Source of the DNA: CAYQAE01 sp964415445 [NCBI: uncultured archaeon]
GTDB taxonomy: Archaea; CAYQAE01
NCBI GenBank assembly: GCA_964415445.1
Contig: CAYQAE010000053.1
Coordinates: 1-13,227 of the forward strand
DNA length: 13,227 nucleotides
Direction: 5' to 3'
Shown here: in pieces, positions 1 to 7,322 of the stretch
Layout: every line of letters starts with the position of its first letter
How positions within the stretch are numbered: the stretch's first letter is position 1
Translations under genes and position numbers: made by a program
The notes under the pieces: generated by a model
Told to the model about the DNA's origin: nothing
Seen by the model: the letters and a program-made list of their open reading frames with translations, nothing else
Database searches by the model: none

Positions 1-198
1 TAAATAAGTATATTTATTTCCATCTTGATCTACTCCTTTTATAAGAGGGCCACTATGTGCAGAATTATGAAATAATTCTAAAACAGTAATCTGACTACCT
101 AATTTAGCATGCTTAATATCGGCTCTATATTTATGCGATGGTGCCTTATATGTAAGTGCTCCTTTTCCAATCCTTCTAACTCGTGGTCTTCTACCCAT
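1..198 (-). CDS. rpl2: Ribosomal protein uL2 (L2/L8), N-terminal part, cut by window edge
   Basis: Large-subunit protein that binds 23S rRNA near the peptidyl transferase centre. The 66 codons visible begin MGRRPRVRRIGKG and continue with the motif YKAPSHKYRADIKH, typical of archaeal/eukaryotic uL2 N-termini (a basic tail, then the first OB-like strands). The reading frame is open to base 1, so the C-terminal two thirds lie outside the window. The ATG (198-196) directly follows the TAG of rpl23 (201-199) with no gap, which suggests coupled translation. Only a weak purine stretch (GGGATG) lies upstream as an SD. It is the last visible gene of the uL3-uL4-uL23-uL2 operon; S19, L22 and others usually follow in this cluster (known from the family). 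Confidence 0.93.
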   Translation of the reverse strand, partial: MGRRPRVRRIGKGALTYKAPSHKYRADIKHAKLGSQITVLELFHNSAHSGPLIKGVDQDGNKYTYL

Positions 199-459
199 CT
201 ATAACATCCCTAATTTTGTAGCTAATGATTCTGCACTTCCTTCTTCTTTTAACCTAACTATTGCTTTTTTTTGACCCTTTAGAGTAATTAAAGTATTAAT
301 TTTACTTATTTCAACACCATATAATTTCTTTAGAGCACCTTTAATATCATTTTTATTAGCCCTACGATTAACGATAAATGAAACTTTATTTTGCTCTTCT
401 ACATCTTTCATTACTTTTTCTGTCATCAAAGGATATTGAATTATATTATAAGGATTCAT
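199..459 (-). CDS. rpl23: Ribosomal protein uL23
   Basis: Small 23S rRNA-binding protein at the polypeptide exit tunnel, where it serves as a docking site for nascent-chain factors. The 86 residues match the usual archaeal length. Recognisable parts are the N-terminal YPLMTEKVM segment, the KVSFIV strand followed by NKNDIKGALKKLYGVE, and the strand pair ending in KKAIVRL. The start ATG is supported by an SD: GGGTGAT, overlapping the rpl4 stop codon, lies six bases (counted from GGTG) before the ATG. It lies between rpl4 and rpl2 as in other archaeal S10 clusters, five bases after rpl4, and abuts rpl2. Confidence 0.96.
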   Translation of the reverse strand: MNPYNIIQYPLMTEKVMKDVEEQNKVSFIVNRRANKNDIKGALKKLYGVEISKINTLITLKGQKKAIVRLKEEGSAESLATKLGML

Positions 460-463
460 CTAA

Positions 464-469
464 ATCACC
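464..469 (-). promoter_or_regulatory. Shine-Dalgarno site of rpl23, overlapping the rpl4 stop
   Basis: On the minus strand GGTGAT complements the 3' end of archaeal 16S rRNA (AUCACC). It contains the rpl4 TGA stop and leaves a GGTG-N6-ATG spacing to rpl23. The same GGTG-N6 spacing is seen at the phosphopantoate ligase gene of this window. Confidence 0.75.
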
Positions 470-1238
470 CACATATCTCATCTAATTTTTTTAATGCTGA
501 TTCAGTCCAGATCGTAAATCTTCCAGCATCACTACCTGGTGCTAAAAGTTCAGTTGATAGATTATTTACATGGCATATGTCAACTCCTGCTATATTTCTA
601 GCTGCTTTATAAATGCCCCCATCTTCTGAAATGACTATTAATGGTCCCTTAGGTCTTCTATATTTTCTTCCTCTCATTTTACCTCTACCTGCCTTTATAC
701 GCCTATTATTCTTGGATTTTAATATTTCTTCATCTAAACCAAAACTTTTGAAACATTCAAGCATTTCTTGACATTTTTTGATCTTTTGAACTTTATCTTC
801 CAAAATTAAAGGTATTTGAGGAACATTATTAATGATATGATTTCTTCTTCGAATAAGCATAGAATTTTTTGTAGAAGCAATTGCAGACATTAAAGCTAGT
901 TTTCGTTCTTTTTTATTTATCTTTTTCTTATACTTCTTTTCAACTTTTGGAGGATGAGCTCTTCGGCCAGTAACAGTATTAGGTGCAAATGCACCATGAT
1001 AACGCATAGGACCACCATCAATAACTCGAGGAGTTCTTGCTATACCTCTGTTTTTTCCAGCATAACGAGCAGAAGTTCTCTTGCCTGCCAAAGCATTAGG
1101 TGCCCATGGTTGTATACGTGCACTTCTTGAAGCATTTACAGCTCTCTTTATTAAATCAGGGCGATATTCTGCATTAAATGCTTTAGGAAGTTCTATTTCC
1201 TTTTTTTTGGAACCATCGACTTTATATGAAAATACCAT
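465..1238 (-). CDS. rpl4: Ribosomal protein uL4
   Basis: Large-subunit protein whose long loop lines the exit tunnel. The 257 residues are normal for archaea. Visible landmarks are the N-terminal block ELPKAFNAEYRPDLIKRAV, the Arg/Gly-rich tunnel loop around residues 45-100 (including GKRTSARYAGKNRGIAR and the HPPKVEK block), KERKLALMSAIAST, and the C-terminal Rossmann-like part with RRPKGPLIVISED and GVDICHVNNLSTELLAPG. The ATG is chosen because it lies five bases after the rpl3 stop and has GGTG (1252-1249) about ten bases upstream, inside the end of rpl3. In bacteria uL4 also represses its own S10 operon; whether that applies here cannot be told from sequence. Confidence 0.96.
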   Translation of the reverse strand: MVFSYKVDGSKKKEIELPKAFNAEYRPDLIKRAVNASRSARIQPWAPNALAGKRTSARYAGKNRGIARTPRVIDGGPMRYHGAFAPNTVTGRRAHPPKVEKKYKKKINKKERKLALMSAIASTKNSMLIRRRNHIINNVPQIPLILEDKVQKIKKCQEMLECFKSFGLDEEILKSKNNRRIKAGRGKMRGRKYRRPKGPLIVISEDGGIYKAARNIAGVDICHVNNLSTELLAPGSDAGRFTIWTESALKKLDEICG

Positions 1239-1243
1239 AATAA

Positions 1244-2236
1244 TTAAGCACCTTGTTTTGATTTTAAACTAATATAAGATATATTTGGTTTTGACATAGG
1301 ATATTTAGAACGTAATGCCGGTCTCAGACGAATAACTCTTTTTCTTGCCCCAGGGATTGATCCCAAAACTAGCGCATATTCGCCTCTAATTATACCATAC
1401 CCTAAAAATCCGCCTTTAGGTGTTATCTCAATTCCTTCAGAACCTGTTTTTAAGATACGCTTATTATATTCAGTCCTCTGATGATATCCCATCTGTCCAG
1501 TATTTGGAACAGACCACATAATCTCATGAGGAGTCCAAGGCCCTACACAACCCACATGCCTTTTCGATTGTCTTGTTTTACGATTTTGAATCATTATACC
1601 CCATCTTTTCACAAAACCCTGTCTTCCTTTACCTTTTGTGATGGAAGAAACATCTATATATTCTCCTTCTGAAAAAACATCTTTTATTGAAATTTCTTTA
1701 CCTAATTTTTCTTTTGCATAATCTAGCTGATCCTCAACAATCTCTCCACCGACTGAATATTCCATTACATCTGGTTTCTTTTTAATCTTAGCAAATCTTG
1801 GTTGAGTTGACACCAATACTCTTATCTGAAATTCTCCGTCTTCTTTAATTATTTTTTCAATTTTTTCAAGGTTTTCTTTATGTTCAAAATCCTTAGGCAA
1901 TGTTAATTTTCTAGATAGATCTTCAGAGATATTTTTAGTCCATGCTTCTGCAACTATTTCTTTTCTCCTTTTTTCAAATTTATATAATCTTATAGCTAAA
2001 ACATTCATTGGAGGCGTATCTAATACAGTTACAACTTTAGATATACCTTCATTTGAAGAAGCAACATTAGGACGATCATCTAGCATCATGACATGAGTAT
2101 TACCTGCTTTGTAAGCTGAAAATCCCAATATTCTCTTTTTGTTATCACTAAAGTTAGCCCTAAGTTTAGGGTATGAACTTTTAGCCCTTTTTCGGGGGCT
2201 AAATCCTAGCGAACCTCTTTTGGGATTATGTGGCAT
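1244..2236 (-). CDS. rpl3: Ribosomal protein uL3
   Basis: One of the early-assembling large-subunit proteins; its extension reaches the peptidyl transferase centre. It is 330 residues from the chosen start, the usual archaeal length. The N-terminus MPHNPKRGSLGFSPRKRAKS is the family signature. GKGRQGFVKRWG followed by a HVGCVGPWTPHEIMWSVPNTGQ-like block marks the centre, and GARKRVIRLRPALR the C-terminal part. The frame stays open to a GTG at 2245 and an ATG at 2242, but I prefer the ATG at 2236-2234. Homologues start with the PHxPKRGSL block, and the bases GTGAT just upstream then act as an SD with six bases between GTG and ATG. It is the first gene of the ribosomal operon, preceded by a TATA box near 2390 and a long leader. 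Confidence 0.95.
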   Translation of the reverse strand: MPHNPKRGSLGFSPRKRAKSSYPKLRANFSDNKKRILGFSAYKAGNTHVMMLDDRPNVASSNEGISKVVTVLDTPPMNVLAIRLYKFEKRRKEIVAEAWTKNISEDLSRKLTLPKDFEHKENLEKIEKIIKEDGEFQIRVLVSTQPRFAKIKKKPDVMEYSVGGEIVEDQLDYAKEKLGKEISIKDVFSEGEYIDVSSITKGKGRQGFVKRWGIMIQNRKTRQSKRHVGCVGPWTPHEIMWSVPNTGQMGYHQRTEYNKRILKTGSEGIEITPKGGFLGYGIIRGEYALVLGSIPGARKRVIRLRPALRSKYPMSKPNISYISLKSKQGA

Positions 2237-2368
2237 CTGCATCACTATTTTAATAATACAATTAATCTTATTTTAATTACTTAAAGCTTCGTGAAATTTC
2301 AATACCCAATAAAACATATATTCAATGACTTTAGTCGTTTTATCGGTCCTGATAGAGTTAATACTCGA
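2237..2368 (-). promoter_or_regulatory. Probable 5' leader of the uL3 operon with consecutive small hairpins
   Basis: If transcription starts about 26 bases after the TATA box, the mRNA begins near 2368 and has a leader of about 130 nt. That is long for this window, where other first genes look leaderless. From its 5' end the leader contains three adjacent inverted repeats: 2366-2355 (GAGT/ACTC, 4-nt loop), 2354-2341 (TATC/GATA, 6-nt loop) and 2336-2327 (GACT/AGTC, tight loop). A 10-bp palindrome TGAAATTTCA lies at 2301-2292. The stems are short and could be chance. No known riboswitch, tRNA or box C/D element was recognised. Confidence 0.4.
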
Positions 2369-2389
2369 AAAAGAACCCAGTTTGTTATG

Positions 2390-2404
2390 TTTATAAACCT
2401 TTCC
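2390..2404 (-). promoter_or_regulatory. TATA box and BRE of the ribosomal protein operon
   Basis: On the minus strand GGAAAGG (a purine-rich BRE-like element) is followed by TTTATAAA, an optimal archaeal TATA box. It is the best promoter match in the 278 bases between the HPS/RraA gene and uL3. A second, weaker TATA-like string (TATTTATAA, about 2463-2471 minus) lies further upstream and might start a longer transcript. Confidence 0.65.
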
Positions 2405-2408
2405 TATA

Positions 2409-2423
2409 ACTGAAAAAAACAGT
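2409..2423 (-). terminator. Possible terminator after the HPS/RraA gene
   Basis: On the minus strand the inverted repeat ACTG/CAGT encloses seven T's, and another run of T's lies at about 2497-2502, soon after the stop codon of the upstream gene. Archaeal termination often needs only oligo-T tracts, so either run could serve. The rest of 2424-2514 is plain AT-rich sequence in which I see no gene. Confidence 0.35.
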
Positions 2424-2514
2424 ATTTTAGAGCTTATACCTATTTAATTTGGATTTTAATAGATTATAAATAGTTTTAATGGAATTTAAGAATTATAAAA
2501 AATTATTATCTAAA

Positions 2515-3801
2515 TTAACGAATTTTTTCCCACTTATTAAGTTCCAAAACTTTTGAAAGTGTAGATCCTCTTTTTATCTCTTCTCTTATCCTATTTTCTC
2601 TCTCTAAAACATCTAAAGACCTATTTGCTATTTCTTTGGCTCTTTTTTTAGGAACCACAACCACCCCATCTTTATCACCTACAACATAATCTCCTGAAGA
2701 CACATCTATACCTCCACAGATTATATCTGAATTTATTTCACCAAAACCTTTAGGTTCTCCTGCTTTGGGTGTGATAAATCTAGCAAATATTGAAAAATTT
2801 ATTTTTTTAATATCTTCAACATCTCGCACCCCACCATCTATAACAACCCCTCTCACTTTCTTTTGGATACAACTGTTAGTTGCTAGTTCCCCCCACACAG
2901 CTATTTCTTTTCCCTGTGCATTGATCACTATTACACTTTCATCAGTGGCAAAATCTATGGCTTCTACTGCTTTTGCCCAATCACCGGCCATAGTATTTAC
3001 AGTGACAGCCTTACCAACCATTTTTGAAAAATTTGATATAGGATGTATTTTTTCCATAGTATTTGTCCGATGCATAGCATCGGAAATGTTTGCAGTAGAT
3101 ACTTTCTCAAAAACATCAAATAAATCCTTCTCATGATACTTCTTATATAAATCTGTTTTTATTATCTTTTTTTCATCTATAGCTTTTCTTAAAATCTTTG
3201 TAGCCCCACAACAATCTTTCGATTTAGTAATTGCACCGCCTACAATAATAATATCAGCACCTGCTTCATATACAGATAGAACTGTTTCAGAATTAATACC
3301 ACCAGCTGCAGCTATCGGTATTGCTATATCTCCTTTAATGGCTTTAACATAATCTAGAGGCGATTTCCCATCCATCTGTTCATCTATTCCCACATGAATA
3401 CAAATATAATCTACACCTAATTTTTCTAATTCCCTAGCTCTTTTTAATTTGTTTTCAACAGTTATCAGATCTACCATAATTTCAGATCCATATTTTCGAC
3501 CTGCTCGGATTGCCTCTTCTATGGTTATATCATCTGAACAACCTAAAATAATTACAATATCTGCACCAGATTTAGATGCAATCTCCACCTCAAATTTACC
3601 TGTATCAATTGTTTTCATATCTGCAACTATTTTTTTTGAAGGATATTTTCTTTTAAATTCACGCACTGCTTTCATTCCTTCGCTTTTGATTAAAGGTGTC
3701 CCTACCTCAATCCAATCAATTCCTCCTTCTACACTTTCATCTGCTATTTTTTTTGCACGCCCCAAATTATCAATATCTAGGGCAACTTGTAATATAGCTA
3801 T
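2515..3801 (-). CDS. Bifunctional hexulose-6-phosphate synthase / RraA-like protein, non-standard start
   Basis: The N-terminal domain (about residues 1-215 from the ATA start) is an orotidine-phosphate-decarboxylase-fold 3-hexulose-6-phosphate synthase, which in archaea links ribulose 5-phosphate and formaldehyde with hexulose 6-phosphate. It shows LQVALD (Asp9), the DxKxxD catalytic motif in ADMKTIDTG, HVGIDEQ and the phosphate-binding AAAGGI and IIVGGAIT loops. The C-terminal domain (about 230-415) is RraA/aldolase-like, with AGDWAKAV and the GGVRDVED motif. This fusion is known in several archaea; the role of the RraA half is unsettled. No ATG, GTG or TTG precedes LQVALD in frame after the last upstream stop. 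The first usual start codon is a TTG at 3765, which would remove the conserved Asp and has no SD. I place the start at ATA 3801-3799, seven bases after a GGGGGT SD and overlapping the coaBC stop by four bases. Confidence 0.85.
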   Translation of the reverse strand: MAILQVALDIDNLGRAKKIADESVEGGIDWIEVGTPLIKSEGMKAVREFKRKYPSKKIVADMKTIDTGKFEVEIASKSGADIVIILGCSDDITIEEAIRAGRKYGSEIMVDLITVENKLKRARELEKLGVDYICIHVGIDEQMDGKSPLDYVKAIKGDIAIPIAAAGGINSETVLSVYEAGADIIIVGGAITKSKDCCGATKILRKAIDEKKIIKTDLYKKYHEKDLFDVFEKVSTANISDAMHRTNTMEKIHPISNFSKMVGKAVTVNTMAGDWAKAVEAIDFATDESVIVINAQGKEIAVWGELATNSCIQKKVRGVVIDGGVRDVEDIKKINFSIFARFITPKAGEPKGFGEINSDIICGGIDVSSGDYVVGDKDGVVVVPKKRAKEIANRSLDVLERENRIREEIKRGSTLSKVLELNKWEKIR

Positions 3802-5033
3802 TTTGAAAACCCCCTTTTGATGATTATATCCAATAATTTATTTGAAAATTCAAGTTTATTACATAAAGAAATTTCATTTTTGTTTTTTTTAGAATCCAAA
3901 ACAAAAGCAGAATTATTATCTGATCTAAATCCGGAATTAGATAAAGATACATCATTTGCCACTATCAAATCCATATCAGATTCAATTAATGAATTATATG
4001 CATGTGAAAATAACTTATTAGATTTATATTCTGCTTTAAATCCTACAATTTTAATATTTGGATATTTTTTCTTTACCTCAGAAATTATTTTTTTTGTAGG
4101 TATCAATTTGAGTAAATGTTCTTTTTTTGAATCTAATTTTGAATCCTTATGTTCTCTAACTTCAAAATCAGAAACTGCAGCTGCAGATATGAAAAAATCA
4201 TATCCACTTTTTAATTGTTCAAAGACAGTTTCATACATTTCATCGTAAGTCTCAACTTTAGATACATCTAAACACTTAGGTATGTATTCTGAAGTATCAC
4301 CGCAAATAAATTTAACTTTAGCTCCTCTAAAATATAAAGCCTTAGATAAAGCTATTCCCATTTTAGCTGAACTTGGATTAGTAATATATCGAATTTGATC
4401 AATTTTTACTTTTGTTGGGCCACCTGTAACTAATACTTTTTTTTCACCAAAATCTTTTTTACAAATATTCGATATACTAAAATCAACAATATCACTTATT
4501 TTAGGCAATTTTGCCTTTTTATCTTCAATTGTAGGGGATAAAAACATACAACCTACTTTTTTTAATTTAGTTATGTTTTTTTGAATTATTGAATTATTAT
4601 ACATAGAAAGATGCATGGCAGGGACAATTGCAATAGGGATATTTGAACCTAATGCAGTTGAAATTATATTTGTCACTGGTGTGTCTTCAACACCGTTTGC
4701 TGCTTTGCTTATTGTATTTGAAGTTGCAGGACAAACTAAAATTAAATCATAATTTTTATCATGATCTCCAGCTATCCCAATATGCTCTACTAAACCAGAT
4801 ATTTTTGTAATAACTTTCTTACCTGTGGCATATTCCATACAATAGGGATGAATTATTTCTCTAGCTCCTTCTGTCATCACCGCTTTTACATCCGCTCCAT
4901 GCCTTATAAGTTTTCTTGATATATCTAAAGATTTTATTGCTGAAATACTTCCTGTGATACATAAAGCTATTTTTTTATTTATCAATAAATTTGATTTAGA
5001 TGCATAGATGCTTTCTGTGGGCGAATAATTCAT
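3798..5033 (-). CDS. coaBC: CoaBC: phosphopantothenoylcysteine decarboxylase / phosphopantothenate-cysteine ligase
   Basis: Bifunctional cytosolic enzyme: joins 4'-phosphopantothenate to cysteine (CoaB) and decarboxylates the product with FMN (CoaC) to 4'-phosphopantetheine. The CoaC half (about 18-190) shows KIALCITGSI, the catalytic His84 in EHIGIAGD, PATSNTISK and the PAMHxxMYNN substrate loop. The bacterial flap Cys is not evident; an EDKKAKL stretch occupies that place. The CoaB half (about 198-411) has VLVTGGPTKVKIDQIRYITN, SSAKMG, AAAVSDFEV, GFKAEY and VANDVS. The 411 residues are normal. The N-terminus SPTESIYASKSNLL resembles other archaeal CoaBC proteins, so the ATG at 5033 fits. 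A TATA box centred near 5060 predicts transcription starting at or next to this ATG (leaderless). It is the first gene of an operon with the HPS/RraA fusion. Confidence 0.95.
   Translation of the reverse strand: MNYSPTESIYASKSNLLINKKIALCITGSISAIKSLDISRKLIRHGADVKAVMTEGAREIIHPYCMEYATGKKVITKISGLVEHIGIAGDHDKNYDLILVCPATSNTISKAANGVEDTPVTNIISTALGSNIPIAIVPAMHLSMYNNSIIQKNITKLKKVGCMFLSPTIEDKKAKLPKISDIVDFSISNICKKDFGEKKVLVTGGPTKVKIDQIRYITNPSSAKMGIALSKALYFRGAKVKFICGDTSEYIPKCLDVSKVETYDEMYETVFEQLKSGYDFFISAAAVSDFEVREHKDSKLDSKKEHLLKLIPTKKIISEVKKKYPNIKIVGFKAEYKSNKLFSHAYNSLIESDMDLIVANDVSLSNSGFRSDNNSAFVLDSKKNKNEISLCNKLEFSNKLLDIIIKRGFSK
3809..3814 (-). promoter_or_regulatory. Shine-Dalgarno site deciding the HPS/RraA start
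   Basis: GGGGGT on the minus strand, inside the last codons of coaBC, can pair with ACCUCC of 16S rRNA with one G-U wobble. It lies seven bases before ATA 3801-3799 and about 43 bases before the TTG at 3765. The spacing therefore points to initiation at or near the ATA. Confidence 0.55.
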
Positions 5034-5115
5034 ACGTTTATTTAGAAATTGGTTATTTTATATAATTTTAGGTTAAACTATATACTAGCATATGTAATCT
5101 ACATGTTCTATATAG
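5034..5115. promoter_or_regulatory. Divergent promoter region, coaBC / AbrB-PhoU
   Basis: The 82 bases between two divergent starts hold TATATAAAA on the minus strand (5064-5056), placed about 26 bases before the coaBC ATG. On the plus strand CTATATAC (5078-5085) would give a transcript starting a few bases before the PhoU-like gene. Small palindromes cluster on the PhoU side: CATATG (5089-5094), the inverted repeat ATGTA-ATC-TACAT (5092-5104), ACATGT (5101-5106) and CTATATAG (5108-5115). One could bind the adjacent AbrB-domain protein, but that is inference. Confidence 0.55.
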
Positions 5116-6090
5116 ATGAAAATTATGTGGAGAAGAAAATTACAAGAACAAGGAAGAGTAAGTCTATCAATATCCCTACCTAAAGAATGGACTAAAGAGT
5201 TTAATTTAAAAAAAGGAGATGAAATAGTCTTAAATGAAGACATTCAAGGAAATTTAATTGTTAATTCATCAAAAAAAACAAAAGATATGAAAAGAAAAAT
5301 TCATCTTCCCAAAAAAATACCAAATTTACGTAGTGAAATCCTATCGTATTACCTACACGGAGTTAGAGAAATTAAAATATCTGATACTAAAAAAATAGAC
5401 TCTTATATTCGAATAAAAATAAAAAAAATGATCTCATCCCTGATCGGTTTTGAGATCATGGATGACTCATCAAACGAAATATTAGTCAAAGATATGCTAA
5501 ATTATTCTCAAATGTCTATTAAAGATTTATTAAAGCGTATCCTGCGAATATTAATTTCTATGTATGAAGATACTTATGAAGCAATTATAAAAAAAGATAT
5601 CTCCTTATCTGAGGGGATAGTGGAGAGAGATAACGAAGTAAACAATTTATATCTTCTCACAATTAAATGTATAAGAAGTGCCCTCGCTTTTAGAACTTTT
5701 GAAGATATTAATATGGATTATATTGAATATTTAGATCATATTATAGTTTCAAGAGATTTAGAGAGAATAGGAGACTGTATAAAATATATTAATGAATTTA
5801 TAGTAGATTCAAAAATAGAATTTAACTCAGAAAATACTAAATTATTTAAAGAAGTATATTTAGAAGTAAAAAAAATATTTAAACAGTCATTAGATGCTTT
5901 TTTTGAAAAAAATATAGATAGAGCAATAAACATAACAAAAAATAGCAAAAAAACAGAACAAAAACTTCAAAATTTAAGCAAAAATATTTTCAAATCTGAA
6001 AAAAATCCTCAAGTCATAAATATTGCAAATAATTTTTCAAAAATCTTTGAATATACAATAGATATAGCTCAGATGGTGAAAAAAGAATGA
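5116..6090 (+). CDS. AbrB/SpoVT-type DNA-binding PhoU-like regulator
   Basis: An archaeal phosphate-uptake-regulator-type protein of 324 residues. Residues 4-52 form an AbrB/MazE-like swapped-hairpin domain (QEQGRVSLSISLPKEW, then LKKGDEIVL), probably DNA-binding. About 135-324 is a mostly helical PhoU region with the metal-binding-type repeat motifs ExDNxVNNLYL (E170 onward) and SRDLERIGD (about 212-220). The second repeat is weaker at the C-terminus. No phosphate transporter genes are in view, so the name PhoU describes the fold and not a proven role in phosphate control. The gene shares ATGA with the next gene (4-base overlap) and sits at a divergent promoter facing coaBC, so it may sense a metabolite or phosphate and act locally. 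ATG 5125 is an equally possible start. Confidence 0.85.
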   Translation: MKIMWRRKLQEQGRVSLSISLPKEWTKEFNLKKGDEIVLNEDIQGNLIVNSSKKTKDMKRKIHLPKKIPNLRSEILSYYLHGVREIKISDTKKIDSYIRIKIKKMISSLIGFEIMDDSSNEILVKDMLNYSQMSIKDLLKRILRILISMYEDTYEAIIKKDISLSEGIVERDNEVNNLYLLTIKCIRSALAFRTFEDINMDYIEYLDHIIVSRDLERIGDCIKYINEFIVDSKIEFNSENTKLFKEVYLEVKKIFKQSLDAFFEKNIDRAINITKNSKKTEQKLQNLSKNIFKSEKNPQVINIANNFSKIFEYTIDIAQMVKKE

Positions 6091-7322
6091 AAGAAAATGT
6101 CTACAAAATTCGTGAATTTGAAACTACTAAACTAGCCCAAAAATATAAAACCCCATTATTTGTAATGGATTTAAAAAAAATAAAAGATAATTACAAAAGA
6201 TATGAAAAATCAATATCTAAAGAATATTCTAATTCTATGATCTGCTATGCATATAAAGCAAACACTCTTTTGAAAATATGTAACTTTCTAAAAAATTTAG
6301 GTGCTGGTGCAGAGTTAGTATCATATGGCGAACTCTATATTGCTCAAAAAATCGGATTAGATCCTAAAAAAATGATATTTAATGGAGTTAACAAAACAGA
6401 AGAAGAAATTACAAAATGTGCAGATCTAGGAGTATATATGTCTGTTGCAGACTCAATTGATGAGATTAATTTCTCTGAAGATATTCTAAATAAAGAAGAT
6501 AAAAATCTAAATTTAGGAATTAGAGTAAATCCAGAAATTAACACAAATACCCACAAATTTATAGCTACAGGAGAAAAAGATACAAAATTTGGTATAGACT
6601 ATAATGATGCCCTAGATGCATTTGAGATAGCAAATGAAAAAGATCACTTTAATTTACGAGGTATTCATTTTCATATAGGTTCACAAATTGAATCATTAGA
6701 TCCATTTGACATTGCATTAGATAAAATGTTAGATTTGTATTCAAAAATCGAGGATAGAGGTATAAAATTAGATACTTTTGATGTAGGTGGAGGTTTAGGA
6801 GTTAAAAAAGGAGACAATAAGGTTCCAAAAATTGAAGAGTATACTTCTTTAGTTACTCAAAAAGTTAAAGATAGAGGAATTGATGCAAAACTTGTCTTTG
6901 AACCAGGAAGAAGATTAGTTAACAACAGCGGCTATGCTATTTTGTCTGTAGGTGTAACAAAAAAGAGATGGATTATGACAGATGGTGGAGCTAATTTATT
7001 TATTCGTCCAGCTTATCTTAATTGGTATCACAAAATGATTGTGGCAAATAGATTAAATGAAGATCCTAAAAAAACCTACAATATTGCAGGACCTCTGTGT
7101 TTTAGTGGAGATATTATAGCCAAAAATAGAAAATTACCAAAAGTTAGACGAGGAGACATTATTTTAGTTAAAAATTGTGGGGCATATACTCTAGCTATGG
7201 CAGATAACTATAATTCCCGACTCAAGCCCAATGTTATAGCAATAGATGATAAAGTAGAATTGATCAAAGAAGAAGAGAGATATGATGATTTAATTAGACA
7301 TGAGGTAAATTGGAATGGCTAA
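6087..7322 (+). CDS. lysA: LysA-like fold-III PLP decarboxylase (diaminopimelate decarboxylase family), altered substrate site
   Basis: A 411-residue alanine-racemase-fold PLP decarboxylase. PLP Schiff-base Lys57 sits in YAYKANT. HFHIGSQI, the glycine loop VGGGLGV, EPGRRL (phosphate and carboxylate binding), the catalytic Cys338 in GPLCFSGD and the GAYTLAMADNYNSR block near the C-terminus are all present. Overall similarity is closest to diaminopimelate decarboxylase (last step of lysine synthesis). However, the Glu that normally follows the catalytic Cys (CESGD) is Phe339 here, and the usual RPALY motif reads RPAYL (R307 to L311). Both positions contact the distal end of diaminopimelate in known structures, so a different amino-acid substrate is possible. 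GGTGA upstream serves as SD. The gene overlaps the PhoU-like gene by 4 bases and pantoate kinase by 8. No other lysine gene is near. Confidence 0.8.
   Translation: MKENVYKIREFETTKLAQKYKTPLFVMDLKKIKDNYKRYEKSISKEYSNSMICYAYKANTLLKICNFLKNLGAGAELVSYGELYIAQKIGLDPKKMIFNGVNKTEEEITKCADLGVYMSVADSIDEINFSEDILNKEDKNLNLGIRVNPEINTNTHKFIATGEKDTKFGIDYNDALDAFEIANEKDHFNLRGIHFHIGSQIESLDPFDIALDKMLDLYSKIEDRGIKLDTFDVGGGLGVKKGDNKVPKIEEYTSLVTQKVKDRGIDAKLVFEPGRRLVNNSGYAILSVGVTKKRWIMTDGGANLFIRPAYLNWYHKMIVANRLNEDPKKTYNIAGPLCFSGDIIAKNRKLPKVRRGDIILVKNCGAYTLAMADNYNSRLKPNVIAIDDKVELIKEEERYDDLIRHEVNWNG
7302..7306 (+). promoter_or_regulatory. Shine-Dalgarno site of pantoate kinase
   Basis: GAGGT, fully complementary to the anti-SD, lies eight bases before ATG 7315 inside the end of the lysA-like gene and fixes the start of the kinase. 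Confidence 0.7.

Noticed and set aside
2281-2400. tRNA, box C/D RNA or known riboswitch in the uL3 leader
   Set aside because: No cloverleaf, no T-loop GTTCRA motif, no proper C and D box pair, and no known riboswitch core on either strand.
3449-3820. Long plus-strand ORFs opposite the HPS/RraA, coaBC and ribosomal genes
   Set aside because: They lie antisense to well-recognised proteins, have Ser/Ile-rich low-complexity translations and no ribosome binding sites.
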